The notes under the pieces are model-generated. The model had not been told where the DNA came from, did no database searches, and worked only from the letters and a program-made list of their open reading frames with translations. Shown here piece after piece: positions 24,901 to 32,905 of a stretch of DNA of 39,536 nucleotides (within the stretch, counting starts at the first letter, position 1; the number at the start of each line of letters is the position of its first letter). The stretch is from positions 1 through 39,536 of the forward strand of contig NZ_AXAC01000029.1 in NCBI RefSeq assembly GCF_000472665.1, given 5' to 3'. This stretch comes from Acetobacterium malicum subsp. dehalogenans DSM 11527. GTDB taxonomy: Bacteria > Bacillota > Clostridia > Eubacteriales > Eubacteriaceae. Made by a program: the position numbers and the translations under genes.

Positions 24901-27900
24901 CCATTGGAAACCGGAAGTTCAGGAGTTAAAAGAATTGTTATCCGAGGAAGAATACAGTTCGGCCAAGGGATCAACACTAAATGCCCATTATACAGCGCCG
25001 GTTATTATTAAAGCCATGTATGGCGCACTGGAGCAGATGGGCTACTACAAAGGGAATATCCTGGAACCCGGGATGGGTGTGGGTCATTTCTTTGGCTTAT
25101 TGCCGGATGCCATGAAGGATTCGAAGCTTTATGGCGTGGAGCTGGATGAGATTACCGGTCGGATCGCCAAAGCCCTTTATCCGGAAACGAACATATCCGT
25201 ATGCGGGTTTGAAAAAACCCAGTTCTCCAACAGCTTTTTTGATGTGGCCATCGGGAATGTCCCCTTTGGCGATTATCAGGTTTATGATAAAGCTTATGAC
25301 AAATACAGTTTTATGATCCATGATTATTTCTTTGCCAAATCGCTGGATAAGGTACGGGATGGGGGCGTGTTAGCCTTTATCACCAGTAAGGGCACGATGG
25401 ATAAGAAGTCGCCCATGGTCAGGCAGTATCTGGCTGAACGGGCGGAATTAATCGGCGCCGTGCGCCTGCCGAATAATGCCTTTAAAGCGAATGCCGGCAC
25501 CGAAGTCACATCGGATATCATCTTCCTGAAGAAGCGGGATCGGAAGGTTCTAGCAGCGGATGAACCCTGGGTACATCTGGGAATGGATGAAAATGGGATC
25601 CCCATGAATCAGTATTTCATTGATCATCCGGAAATGATTTTGGGGGAGATGCAAATGGTATCTGGACGGTTCGGTGAGGAATCGGCCTGTCTGCCGATCC
25701 CCGGGAACGATCTGAAGCTTGCACTGGAAAAAGCCCTGGGCAATCTGGATTATCAATTTCCACAAGTGGAAATTGAAGCTGAAAACCTTATGGAAGATGA
25801 CCGGGCTACCATCCCCGCCGATCCGGATGTGGCCAATTACAGTTATACCATCGTTGATGATGAACTTTTCTACCGGGAAAATTCTGTAATGAACCGGATG
25901 GATAAACCCGCAGCCACAACGAGCCGGATTATGGGATTGATCGGTCTCCGGGATTGCACCCGGGAACTGATTGACCTGCAACTGGAAAACGGCAGTAATT
26001 GGGAGATTGAAAAGAAACAGGAAGAACTGCATACCCTATACGATGCATTTTCTAAGAAACACGGTCTGATTAACGCCACCGGGAACCGCCGGGCTTTTGA
26101 TGAGGATGGATCCTATTGGCTCTTATGCGCTCTGGAAGTTCTAAATGAAGACGGTACCTTTAAAGCGAAATCGGATATCTTCTATAAACGGACCATTCGC
26201 ACCAATGAGGTGGTCACGGCGGTAGATACCTCCAATGAAGCGCTGCTGGTTTCCATCAACGAAAAAGCCAAGGTCGATCTAAACTATATGAGCAGTTTAA
26301 CCGGAAAATCCCGGGAAGTTATCATTAACGATCTGGAGGGACTGATCTTCCGGGATTTTGGCAATCTGGATCCGGAGCAACTCCCCCAAAACCTATCCGA
26401 TGCTACGGACATTCCCTTTGTCACCGCCGATGAATACCTGTCTGGAAATGTCCGAAAGAAGCTGGATCATGTCCGTCAGCTGTTTGAAAACCTCGCCAAC
26501 GATCAGGCTCAAACCCTTTTACCAAACATCACTGCACTGGAAGCTGCCCAGCCCCGGGATCTGGAAGCATCGGAAATCGAAGTACGCTTGGGAGCAACCT
26601 GGATCGATCCTTGCTATATCCAGGACTTCATGGTTGACACCTTTAAGCCGGCAACCTATCTGATTAACAGCGGATCCATCAAGATCCATTATTCCCCCTA
26701 TACCGGGGTCTGGAACGTACAAGGCAAGAATGCCGATACCTATGATAATGTCCTGGCAAATGTCACCTTTGGCACTAAACGGGCCAATGCTTATCGCATC
26801 CTGGAGGATTCCCTTAACCTGAAGGATATCCGGATTTATGACACAATCCAGAACGCTGATGGCAATGATGTCCGTGTTCTTAATAAAAACGAAACCATTC
26901 TGGCCAATCAGAAGCAGGAGCTGATCAAAGAAGCCTTCCGGGATTGGGTCTTTCAGGAACCGGAACGTCGGGAGGTTTTAACCAGGAAATATAATATCCT
27001 GTTTAATAGCATCAGGCCCCGGGAATACGAAGGAAGCCATGTGGTCCTTCACGGCATTTCGCCGGAGATCCGTTTGCGGGATTATCAGCTTAATGCCATT
27101 GCCCGGGGGCTGTACGGCGGAAATACCCTGCTTGGTCATTGCGTCGGTGCCGGCAAGACTTTTGAGATGACCGCCATTGCCATGGAAAGCAAGTACCTGG
27201 GTTTGTCAAGCAAAGCCCTGTTTGTGGTTCCCAATCATTTAATCGGACAATGGGGAGCCGAGTTTCTGGCACTCTATCCCGGGGCCAATGTCCTGGTGGC
27301 CCGGAAGAAGGATTTTGAACCGGATAACCGTAAAAAGTTCTGTTCCCGGATCGCAACCGGCGATTATGATGCCATTATTATTGGCCACTCTCAATTTGAA
27401 AAAATCCCCCTATCCAAAGAATTTCAGGAACAGGCCCTGGACAGTCAGATTGATGATGTGCTAATGGCCATCGATGATGCCAAACGCAATAATGAGGAAC
27501 AGTTCACCATCAAACAGCTGGAAAGAACCCGAAAGTCACTGGAATTACGTCTGAACCGGCTCAATGATGACACCCGAAAAGATGGCGTTATTACCTTTGA
27601 GGAATTGGGGATTGACCGCCTGTTTGTGGATGAGGCGCATAGTTACAAAAATTTGTTTCTGTATACCAAAATGCGAAACGTTGCCGGTATTGGACAAAGT
27701 GAAGCCCTAAAAGCCACCGACATGTTTAACAAATGTCAGTATTTGGATCAGTTAACGAATAACAAAGGGGTGGTCTTTGCCACCGGCACACCAATTTCAA
27801 ACAGCATTACCGAATTATATACGATGATGCGCTATCTCCAGTACGACACCTTGATGGACATGGATTTAGGTCACTTTGATGCCTGGGCGTCGACCTATGC

Positions 27901-29563
27901 CGAAGCCATTACCGCCATTGAATTATCTCCGGAAGGAACCGGATACCGATCAAAAACCCGTCTGGCCCGGTTCTATAATCTGCCGGAGCTGATGGCCGTC
28001 TTTAAGGAGGTAGCTGATATTCAAACCCCAGATATGCTAAAACTCCCGGTACCAAAAGCTATCTATGAGGATGTGGTGATTAAACCGTCCGATCATCAGA
28101 AGGAGATGCTCATGGAGCTGGTTGAACGAGCCGAGCGGGTCCGAAATAACCTGGTGGAACCTTATGAGGACAACATGCTGAAGATCACCAATGACGGACG
28201 CAAGCTGGCCCTGGATCAGCGACTGATTAATCCGCTGCTACCCGATCCGGAAGAATCAAAGGTGAATAAGAGTGTCGAAAATATTGTCAAAGTCTGGCAG
28301 GACAGCATGGATCAGCGTTCAGCTCAATTGGTATTTTGTGATTTATCCACGCCCAATAAGGATGGCCGGTTTAACGTCTATCAGGAGATTAAAAATAAAG
28401 CCATCGAAAAAGGAATCCCAGAAGATGAGATTGCCTTTATTCACGATGCCGATACCGATGTGAAGAAAACGACACTTTTTTCAAAGGTAAGAAGCGGATC
28501 CGTGCGGGTGCTGATTGGTTCAACGCCTAAAATGGGCGCTGGAACTAACGTCCAGGACAAGTTAATTGCCCTTCATCATCTGGATGTCCCGTGGCGACCA
28601 AGCGATATTGAGCAACAGGAGGGTCGCATCCTAAGACAGGGAAACGAGAATCCGGAAGTGAAAATCTTTCGTTATGTCACCGAGCAAACTTTTGACAGCT
28701 ACTCGTGGCAGTTGATCGAGAATAAACAGAAATTTATCGGTCAGATCATGACCAGTAAACTCCCAGGGAGATCCTGTGAGGATGTCGATGAGCAGGCATT
28801 ATCCTATGCCGAAGTCAAAGCCCTGGCCACCGGCAATCCGCTCATTAAGGAGAAGATGGATCTGGATGTAAAAGTCACCAAGCTGAAGCTGATCAAAGCC
28901 AATTTTGTCAGCCAACGGTACCGTTTGGAGGACAATATCTTAAAAGCCTATCCAAGAGATATCAGTATCCAAAACGAGCAGAAAAAAGCCTTAATTGAGG
29001 ATCAGAAGCTCTTTGAATCGAAACGGCCATCCAAGGATCATTTTGAAATGACCATCGGCAATGTTTTTCATACCGATAAGAAGGAAGCCGGCACCGCCAT
29101 TCTGGAGGTGATTAAAAAGCTGGAAGATTATAAACCACGATTAATTGGCCAGTATGCCGGTTTTAAAATGGCAGCTAAGTATGCCGGTTTTGATGGGGTC
29201 GAACTTTATCTAAAAAATCAGGCCACCCATACCGTCCATTTGGGTACCGATCCCCTTGGAAATATCACCCGCATCGGTCATGTCCTGGAAAGCATCCCGG
29301 ATCAGATAAAAAAATGCGAAATGAATATCCAGGATACCATGGAACGGCTGGAAAACGCCAGGGATGAGGTTAAAAAGCCTTTTCCCCAGGAGCAGGAACT
29401 AAACGACTACTTGCTTCGTTTAAACGAGTTAAATACGATTCTCAGCGTCGAACAATCCGAGCATTCCCAGGGAACCCCAGAAAATGGCGCAAGTATGGCG
29501 GATCATCTGGAGTATATGGAAATGTGTGCCATCGACGAAGGAGAATGGGAGCCAGAGCAATAA
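21986..29563 (+). CDS. Giant polyvalent protein: ArdC-N-like, N6-adenine methylase, SNF2-type helicase
   Basis: The start is ATG 21986, with AAAGG 8 nt before; a GTG at 21977 is in frame but overlaps that site. 2525 residues. Order: ArdC-N-like start (about 18-80); a disordered Gly/Ser/Pro/Gln linker (about 255-400); about three copies of a module ending in L-S-W-x-x-I/V-x-x-x-I-x-E-L (near 405, 625, 822); an N6-adenine methylase with the SAM motif E-P-G-M-G-V-G-H-F (about 1028) and catalytic G-N-V-P-F (about 1090); a superfamily II helicase with Walker A G-H-C-V-G-A-G-K-T (about 1717), V-D-E-A-H (about 1882), T-G-T-P-I-S-N and Q-Q-E-G-R-I-L-R-Q-G (about 2210). The tail is D-E-G-E-W-E-P-E-Q. 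Such methylase-helicases are conserved in Firmicute conjugative elements and thought to protect incoming DNA. The linker overlaps another gene in a second frame. Confidence 0.9.
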   Translation: MNSREIQHFPQIAQENFQTPENWMTFLERSAWHYKHTFYNQMLIVFQRPDATAVTGIEAWNKKLNRTVNVGAKRILVLDDQLKYKFKNVFDVSDTHKRNPDGPDFKLWSREKVDEVEIIKRATEQYQETPSKHTLPYYIMTEMKVRNKDLFEYFKAEIMDSNRRYLRNLDVSDFATLYDNSVIYQILSRCGYNPRDYFNPEDFVQIKNIKNFKSLIFLGNNVTSTTKPFLIEMGKLVQTIEMEQLKNQIEGELKNEQEPGNIQTYGIDLSPGRGVSDPGYQTPDSTQSGNREIRILEEPIPEGIQAGSVDGTDLRRQDQRTSGGSGSGSTASAGADHGGDDEKSSGPGQENPTPGMGGLYEQPSESGQRDRSFGTHLQLSLFKPEQEPIKPNQQAESLKPSAFSMPQHDIDVILRSAGNNKNSQLRIVAQYKKQLPAEDNVVFLQAEYRTGGKGFYIDEKEVAVWFDKNGIQIARGNTVQSNFMKTTLSWEQIEKRIGELLENGLYMGQEQLDQVDGHERKELANKLWYLHQDRSGEFFMDEDIFRGGHPDSSARIAELYTDPEKLDEIINGLDGFAQKYKVDRSILRFHFHKPDELLNRLHDLKRERREYLANGFDYQEPAMFITQDEVDAVLCNGGSMSGGKQRIINYFTENHSSQEKADFLKNEYGQGGRSHAISGADNSWEDHSAKGILLRREEAEKSILLSWPKVAKRIEELMAQGRYVIDEAKRIEAPELKPEKPAIPLADIQDLLINVTPDDYTRPVIYDLLSETKNNIEFGEVIKNTYLFSEVPVLGNLTDTYRQHLDQTGIRFEKTADPSIDYFLSWSEIAGEVRQLIEAGQYVVPGAYQEMDPEPYVESYGETRSFISFDRDPGDAKDRELIDVSAADQDEGDHSDQKKTEINTPKPENYKITADVLGEGSPRQKFKANVLAIQTLQAIEKEKRMATPDEQAILSRYVGWGGLPQAFDPDNIHWKPEVQELKELLSEEEYSSAKGSTLNAHYTAPVIIKAMYGALEQMGYYKGNILEPGMGVGHFFGLLPDAMKDSKLYGVELDEITGRIAKALYPETNISVCGFEKTQFSNSFFDVAIGNVPFGDYQVYDKAYDKYSFMIHDYFFAKSLDKVRDGGVLAFITSKGTMDKKSPMVRQYLAERAELIGAVRLPNNAFKANAGTEVTSDIIFLKKRDRKVLAADEPWVHLGMDENGIPMNQYFIDHPEMILGEMQMVSGRFGEESACLPIPGNDLKLALEKALGNLDYQFPQVEIEAENLMEDDRATIPADPDVANYSYTIVDDELFYRENSVMNRMDKPAATTSRIMGLIGLRDCTRELIDLQLENGSNWEIEKKQEELHTLYDAFSKKHGLINATGNRRAFDEDGSYWLLCALEVLNEDGTFKAKSDIFYKRTIRTNEVVTAVDTSNEALLVSINEKAKVDLNYMSSLTGKSREVIINDLEGLIFRDFGNLDPEQLPQNLSDATDIPFVTADEYLSGNVRKKLDHVRQLFENLANDQAQTLLPNITALEAAQPRDLEASEIEVRLGATWIDPCYIQDFMVDTFKPATYLINSGSIKIHYSPYTGVWNVQGKNADTYDNVLANVTFGTKRANAYRILEDSLNLKDIRIYDTIQNADGNDVRVLNKNETILANQKQELIKEAFRDWVFQEPERREVLTRKYNILFNSIRPREYEGSHVVLHGISPEIRLRDYQLNAIARGLYGGNTLLGHCVGAGKTFEMTAIAMESKYLGLSSKALFVVPNHLIGQWGAEFLALYPGANVLVARKKDFEPDNRKKFCSRIATGDYDAIIIGHSQFEKIPLSKEFQEQALDSQIDDVLMAIDDAKRNNEEQFTIKQLERTRKSLELRLNRLNDDTRKDGVITFEELGIDRLFVDEAHSYKNLFLYTKMRNVAGIGQSEALKATDMFNKCQYLDQLTNNKGVVFATGTPISNSITELYTMMRYLQYDTLMDMDLGHFDAWASTYAEAITAIELSPEGTGYRSKTRLARFYNLPELMAVFKEVADIQTPDMLKLPVPKAIYEDVVIKPSDHQKEMLMELVERAERVRNNLVEPYEDNMLKITNDGRKLALDQRLINPLLPDPEESKVNKSVENIVKVWQDSMDQRSAQLVFCDLSTPNKDGRFNVYQEIKNKAIEKGIPEDEIAFIHDADTDVKKTTLFSKVRSGSVRVLIGSTPKMGAGTNVQDKLIALHHLDVPWRPSDIEQQEGRILRQGNENPEVKIFRYVTEQTFDSYSWQLIENKQKFIGQIMTSKLPGRSCEDVDEQALSYAEVKALATGNPLIKEKMDLDVKVTKLKLIKANFVSQRYRLEDNILKAYPRDISIQNEQKKALIEDQKLFESKRPSKDHFEMTIGNVFHTDKKEAGTAILEVIKKLEDYKPRLIGQYAGFKMAAKYAGFDGVELYLKNQATHTVHLGTDPLGNITRIGHVLESIPDQIKKCEMNIQDTMERLENARDEVKKPFPQEQELNDYLLRLNELNTILSVEQSEHSQGTPENGASMADHLEYMEMCAIDEGEWEPEQ
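22749..23123 (+). CDS. tnpV: TnpV-like protein encoded out of frame inside the giant gene
   Basis: 124 residues in a different + frame from the surrounding gene. It has its own ribosome site, AAGGAG at 22734-22739, 9 nt before the ATG. The sequence M-E-L-T-Y-H-Q-E-G-E-F-L-T-P-D, I-G-R-Y-G-Y-L-R-N-Q-Y-L-K-E, L-E-W-A-G-Y-M-N-N-L-Q-N-Q-A-N-E-I-V and a final E-L-I-Y-N match the TnpV family of Tn4451-type and related mobile elements, whose function is not established. The overlapped part of the giant protein is its low-complexity linker, so both frames could be used. That a family-like protein with a proper start appears here by chance is very unlikely. Confidence 0.75.
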   Translation: MSKNQETFKPMELTYHQEGEFLTPDIKPLTPPSQEIGRYGYLRNQYLKEFKPDLLMELIFDDKINEHLVEVDQAAQRRLELIMAGMMKNHPAPDKKTQPLEWAGYMNNLQNQANEIVLSELIYN

Positions 29564-29609
29564 TTTAAATCAACCAATGATCTTAACAGAAAGGAATAAA
29601 AGAAAACGG

Positions 29610-29738
29610 ATGGGAAAATCGACTAGTCAAGAAGTAGCAAAACCGTCAACCGGCTCCTGCATGAGCAAGCTGGTTGGATCCGATAGTAGAAGTAGAATCA
29701 TTGAAATTTTTCGCAAGCTGAATATTTTTTTTCAATAA
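29610..29738 (+). CDS. Possible 42-residue protein
   Basis: ATG 29610 to TAA 29738, 47 bp after the giant gene and before a terminator. The C-terminal half (S-R-S-R-I-I-E-I-F-R-K-L-N-I-F-F-Q) looks like a real amphipathic helix. The only ribosome-site candidate (AAAGGA, 29589-29594) is 15 nt away, so translation is uncertain. Confidence 0.3.
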   Translation: MGKSTSQEVAKPSTGSCMSKLVGSDSRSRIIEIFRKLNIFFQ

Positions 29739-29740
29739 CA

Positions 29741-29784
29741 AAGGGGTGTGTAGTAGTCGTGTGATTGCTGCAAACCCTTTTTGT
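29741..29784 (+). terminator. Probable terminator after the giant gene
   Basis: AAGGGGTGTGTAG (29741-29753) can pair with CTGCAAACCCTT (29768-29779) with one bulge and one mismatch, followed by TTT. Imperfect but well placed at the end of the element's coding block. Confidence 0.45.
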
Positions 29785-29814
29785 TGTGCTTAAAATTTGA
29801 TTTAAGAAGGATCG

Positions 29815-30103
29815 GACAGCTAAATAATGAGGGTGGGGACAACGTTAGACCACCGAAAACAGAAGCGTGGTGTGGTAGAGCCTAAATAATAAATCTATTC
29901 GGCCTTTTAATGTGCTGCTGCATTAAAATGTCGTCATTGGGGATGAGAACGTAAACCCAAGTAAAATAATCACGGTTCGGGGGAAACTTCGGGAGAGATT
30001 TTGGATTCGTTAAGGTGTTAGTCGCCTTTGTAGTTTGGACGAAGGATAATGAGAATCCAGTGGTCATGAAGAAACCACCTATCCAGCAGACTTTTTAATA
30101 AAA
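29815..30103 (+). ncRNA. Candidate structured non-coding RNA
   Basis: This stretch has no ORF worth calling but much local pairing: GGTGG 29832-29836 with CCACC 29850-29854; TTTTAATG 29905-29912 with CATTAAAA 29921-29928; CCCAAGT 29956-29962 with ACTT-GGG around 29986-29993; AAGGTG 30012-30017 with CGCCTT 30023-30028; GTGGT 30060-30064 with ACCAC 30074-30078. The word CTAAATAATRA occurs twice (29820, 29882). It is more GC-rich than the sequence after it and ends in a strong terminator. Possible classes are a raiA-type RNA or a transposon guide RNA (omega RNA) without its nuclease gene. I cannot assign a family by eye, and strand is inferred from the terminator. Confidence 0.5.
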
Positions 30104-30161
30104 GACGTAGAAATGACAAGCTTGATGCTTTTTTGCATTCAGGATTTCTACGCCCTTTTTT
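30104..30161 (+). terminator. Rho-independent terminator of the candidate RNA
   Basis: CGTAGAAAT (30106-30114) pairs perfectly with ATTTCTACG (30144-30152). The 29-nt loop contains a smaller hairpin (GATGC / GCATTC), and CCC plus six T follow. Confidence 0.7.
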
Positions 30162-30674
30162 AGTGATTGAAAAAGAAAAATAGTTTTAAATTTATAAATA
30201 ATAAAATTGGACTATTATATTATCTTGAGTTGAGTAATGATAATTTAATTCCTTATTCACGTTTCAATAATATATATTAATTTTATAATTGTGCGTCTTA
30301 AACACGATGATTTTAGTCCTATTGGGTTTTATAAATTTTAAGTTAAAAAGTAATATTTTCGTAAATTTACGATATTGTGTTATATGCTGTTATGGATATA
30401 GATCAAATACTTTTAAAAAATCAATTTACATACTAGAATGCTCTATCTAAGTGCAAAATAATATTTGGATGATTCAAAAAAATGCCTTTAAATCGGGAAA
30501 AATAATATTGTTATTATTTTTTTGCATGGAAATTAATTTTGCGGTCTGTTGTGAAATGATCTGATGAAGATAAACAAACATAGCAAGTATTCGTAAAAAT
30601 AGATGAAAAATATAGTATTGTAGTATTGAATTGTGTATGTTGATAAAATAATTGCCATGATATAGGTTGATAAA
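30162..30674. other. AT-rich intergenic region
   Basis: No coding region. The only clear structure is a 10-bp AT-only inverted repeat, AAAAATAATA (30498-30507) and TATTATTTTT (30512-30521), running into a T-run. It may be a weak terminator. The rest probably holds binding sites for a sigma-54 activator, but I could not find a convincing paired palindrome. Confidence 0.4.
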
Positions 30675-30692
30675 TTGGCATAATTATTGCTT
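30675..30692 (+). promoter_or_regulatory. Sigma-54 (-24/-12) promoter
   Basis: TTGGCATAATTATTGCTT matches TGGCAY-N5-TTGC, with the invariant GG (30677-30678) and GC (30689-30690) exactly 10 nt apart. It lies about 85 bp before the first gene of the operon. Sigma-54 promoters need an ATP-dependent enhancer-binding activator, none of which is encoded in the window. Confidence 0.75.
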
Positions 30693-30775
30693 AGTAAATT
30701 ATGCATAAGCGAAAAATATAATATCTTTTATATTGTATTTTAATCACTAATTTAGAAAGTGAGAGAGGTTATGTG

Positions 30776-31207
30776 ATGGAAGTAAATATGCAATTAGTGA
30801 ATTTTGAAGAGTTTTCATTTACTGGAACTCATGTTTTTGGCGAGCTATATGGTGTTTCATATGAAAATCTAGACAGCATTGATCAACTTGAAGAGATTTT
30901 GACTCGGGGAATTGAAGAGTCAAAAGCAAAATGTTTAGGAATAATGACAAAAAAATTTAAACCTAACGGTGTTACTTTGTTGGCATTGCTCAGTGAATCA
31001 CATGTATCAGTACACACTTACCCGGAGCACAATGCACTTTTTATTGATGCTTTTACATGTGGCACACTATGTGACCCTAGAGTGATTATCAATACGTTTA
31101 TTCAGAAGTTACATCCAGAAAAAAATGTTATTTCAGAAACACAACGAGGTTTACAAAATCATGAGATAGGTTTACCAAACATATTGCCAAATAGTATTTA
31201 TGATTAA
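30776..31207 (+). CDS. speD: AdoMet decarboxylase-like pyruvoyl enzyme
   Basis: ATG 30776 has AGAGAGG 7 nt upstream. 143 residues, slightly longer than prokaryotic class 1B SpeD. The self-cleavage site is E74-S75 in S-E-S-H-V-S-V-H-T-Y-P-E; H80 and C95 (F-T-C-G) have exactly the spacing of the Ser, His and Cys of the Thermotoga enzyme (63, 68, 83). Known members make decarboxylated AdoMet for aminopropyl transfer, but relatives decarboxylate other amino acids such as arginine or ornithine. No spermidine synthase is nearby, so the substrate is open. The start overlaps an ATG-TGA minicistron (ATGTGATGG). It is first in the sigma-54 operon. Confidence 0.8.
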   Translation: MEVNMQLVNFEEFSFTGTHVFGELYGVSYENLDSIDQLEEILTRGIEESKAKCLGIMTKKFKPNGVTLLALLSESHVSVHTYPEHNALFIDAFTCGTLCDPRVIINTFIQKLHPEKNVISETQRGLQNHEIGLPNILPNSIYD

Positions 31208-31251
31208 TACAATTATCTGTATGTATTGAACTGGAATCGAGAGGAGTACTT

Positions 31252-32184
31252 ATGAAGGTACTTGATATAAATCTAAATCTCCTTGAACAAGGGATACGAA
31301 AAAATCTTTTAGATGATGTATCGTTTTTTAAGAAAGAACATATATTAAGCGAAGAATTAAAAGATCGTATTCCTACGACAAATGAAATATTTATTGGGAA
31401 AGACATTTGGGAAATGTGTATCACAGCAATTTTAGAAGGTGAAAATATTCTATTGATTGGTCAAAAAGCTTCTGGTAAAAATGTTCTGGCTGATAATATT
31501 TGTCAATTATTTGGAAGACCTCAATGGAATACTTCTTTTCATGTAAACACAGACAGCGCTAGTTTAATTGGCGCGGATACCTTTATTGAAAATGAGGTAA
31601 AGTTGCGAAGAGGTTCCGTTTATGAATGTGGAACAAATGGAGGGTTTGGAATTTTTGATGAGATTAATATGGCTAAAAATGATGCTATGGTTGTTCTACA
31701 TTCAGCATTAGACTATCGAAAAGTAATTGATGTTCCTGGATATGACAAAATACATCTTCATACGGCAACACGTTTTATAGGAACTATGAATTATGACTAT
31801 GCCGGAACGAAAGACTTAAATGAGGCTTTAGTATCACGATTTATGACTATCCAGATTCCGCAAATTCGAAAAGAAACGCTGCAAAAAATTCTCAATATGA
31901 ATTTTCCGGATGCGAACACTGATTTATTAACACAGTTTGTTGGTGTATTTATGGATTTGCAAGAAAAAGCAATTAATTCTGAAATATCAACGAAATCTGT
32001 TGATTTAAGAGGAATAATTGCATGCCTAAAGACGATTAGGCGTGGTCTTAAACCCTTAAATGCAATTAATATGGGAATAGTTGGAAAAACTTTTGATCAG
32101 TACGAAAAAGAAATTGTAATGGATGTAGTTCGGACACGAATACCTGTTACATGGGACTCAAGTGATATATTCCCAAAAATCTGA
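31252..32184 (+). CDS. MoxR-family AAA+ ATPase (NorQ/CbbQ/CobS-like)
   Basis: 310 residues. AGAGGAG precedes ATG 31252. Walker A is G-Q-K-A-S-G-K-N (70-77) with Asn in place of Ser/Thr; Walker B is F-G-I-F-D-E-I-N (about 133-139). The sensor region has F-I-G-T-M-N-Y and an arginine finger lies in V-S-R-F-M-T-I-Q. MoxR-type ATPases work with a VWA protein to activate or load metal into enzymes (CbbQ/CbbO, NorQ/NorD) or to drive cobalt insertion (CobS/CobT). Its VWA partner is the last gene of this operon. The target enzyme is probably encoded between them or elsewhere. No CobN-type chelatase is present. Confidence 0.85.
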   Translation: MKVLDINLNLLEQGIRKNLLDDVSFFKKEHILSEELKDRIPTTNEIFIGKDIWEMCITAILEGENILLIGQKASGKNVLADNICQLFGRPQWNTSFHVNTDSASLIGADTFIENEVKLRRGSVYECGTNGGFGIFDEINMAKNDAMVVLHSALDYRKVIDVPGYDKIHLHTATRFIGTMNYDYAGTKDLNEALVSRFMTIQIPQIRKETLQKILNMNFPDANTDLLTQFVGVFMDLQEKAINSEISTKSVDLRGIIACLKTIRRGLKPLNAINMGIVGKTFDQYEKEIVMDVVRTRIPVTWDSSDIFPKI

Positions 32185-32238
32185 ATTGTGAAAAGATAAT
32201 AAGTGAAAATTGGTGAGTACAAAGAAAGAAGGTCGATT

Positions 32239-32892
32239 ATGGTTTATGAAATACCATTACGTTTTGATAAAAATACTGTTTTTAAGCGAATGCATATTTC
32301 GAAAGATTCTAATCACTATGACGAGTTTGAAAGGGTGTATGAGCAGCTAGAACAAGAAATACCGAGTTATTCAATCGCTAAAGGGTCTTTTGTTCTAAAA
32401 AAAGCAACTGATAGAGGTCGTATTCATAAAGGGTTGAGTGAAGTCAGCCATCTCGTTTATGTTGTGATTACTCTGGGCGCTGAAATTAGTTGTTTTAGTA
32501 CAAGTTATTTTGAGCAAAAGAATTTTTTGAAAGGGATGATGATTGACCAAATAGCGGATCAACTTTTATTCAATGCTTCAGATGACTTTTATCATATTAT
32601 TCGCGAAGAAATATACATTAAAAGGAAATTCTCTTTAACTGAACGGTATTGTCCGGATGATTATGTTATTCCAATACAGAATCAGGCAACCATTCTTAAA
32701 GTGATTACTGATAACGAGTTAAATATAGGGATTGGGTTAACCGAAGGTTATGTATACAAACCACTAAAAACGATGGGGTATGTTTACGGAGCAGATAAAA
32801 ATATTGCTATTGCAGAGAAAGACCACGATTGTGAGTTTTGTAGTAATTTCAAATGTGAGTTTAGAAAGATTATTCTAACATCAAAAGTATGA
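32239..32892 (+). CDS. MetH activation domain-like protein, copy 1
   Basis: ATG 32239 follows AGAAGG. The longer frame from 32203 begins at a GTG without a site. 217 residues resembling the stand-alone proteins related to the AdoMet-binding reactivation domain of B12-dependent methionine synthase. Features are V-I-T-L-G-A-E-I, a D-Q-I-A-D-Q-L-L-F helix, E-R-Y-C-P-D-D-Y and the L-T-E-G-Y-V-Y-K-P-L segment. The C-terminus adds a cysteine cluster, C-E-F-C-x4-C-E-F-R, that could bind a metal or FeS centre. In acetogens such proteins accompany corrinoid methyltransferases. A paralogue lies at 35246. Confidence 0.7.
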   Translation: MVYEIPLRFDKNTVFKRMHISKDSNHYDEFERVYEQLEQEIPSYSIAKGSFVLKKATDRGRIHKGLSEVSHLVYVVITLGAEISCFSTSYFEQKNFLKGMMIDQIADQLLFNASDDFYHIIREEIYIKRKFSLTERYCPDDYVIPIQNQATILKVITDNELNIGIGLTEGYVYKPLKTMGYVYGADKNIAIAEKDHDCEFCSNFKCEFRKIILTSKV

Positions 32893-32905
32893 AAGAGGCA
32901 AAGAA

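Noticed and set aside
29815-30103. Group II intron or IscB/TnpB locus
   Set aside because: No domain V signature, reverse transcriptase, IscB or TnpB reading frame is present. A guide-RNA remnant is only one of several options.
30771-30776. ATG-TGA minicistron as a regulatory upstream ORF of speD
   Set aside because: ATGTGATGG could be a start-stop element, but a six-base coincidence is common and there is no further support.
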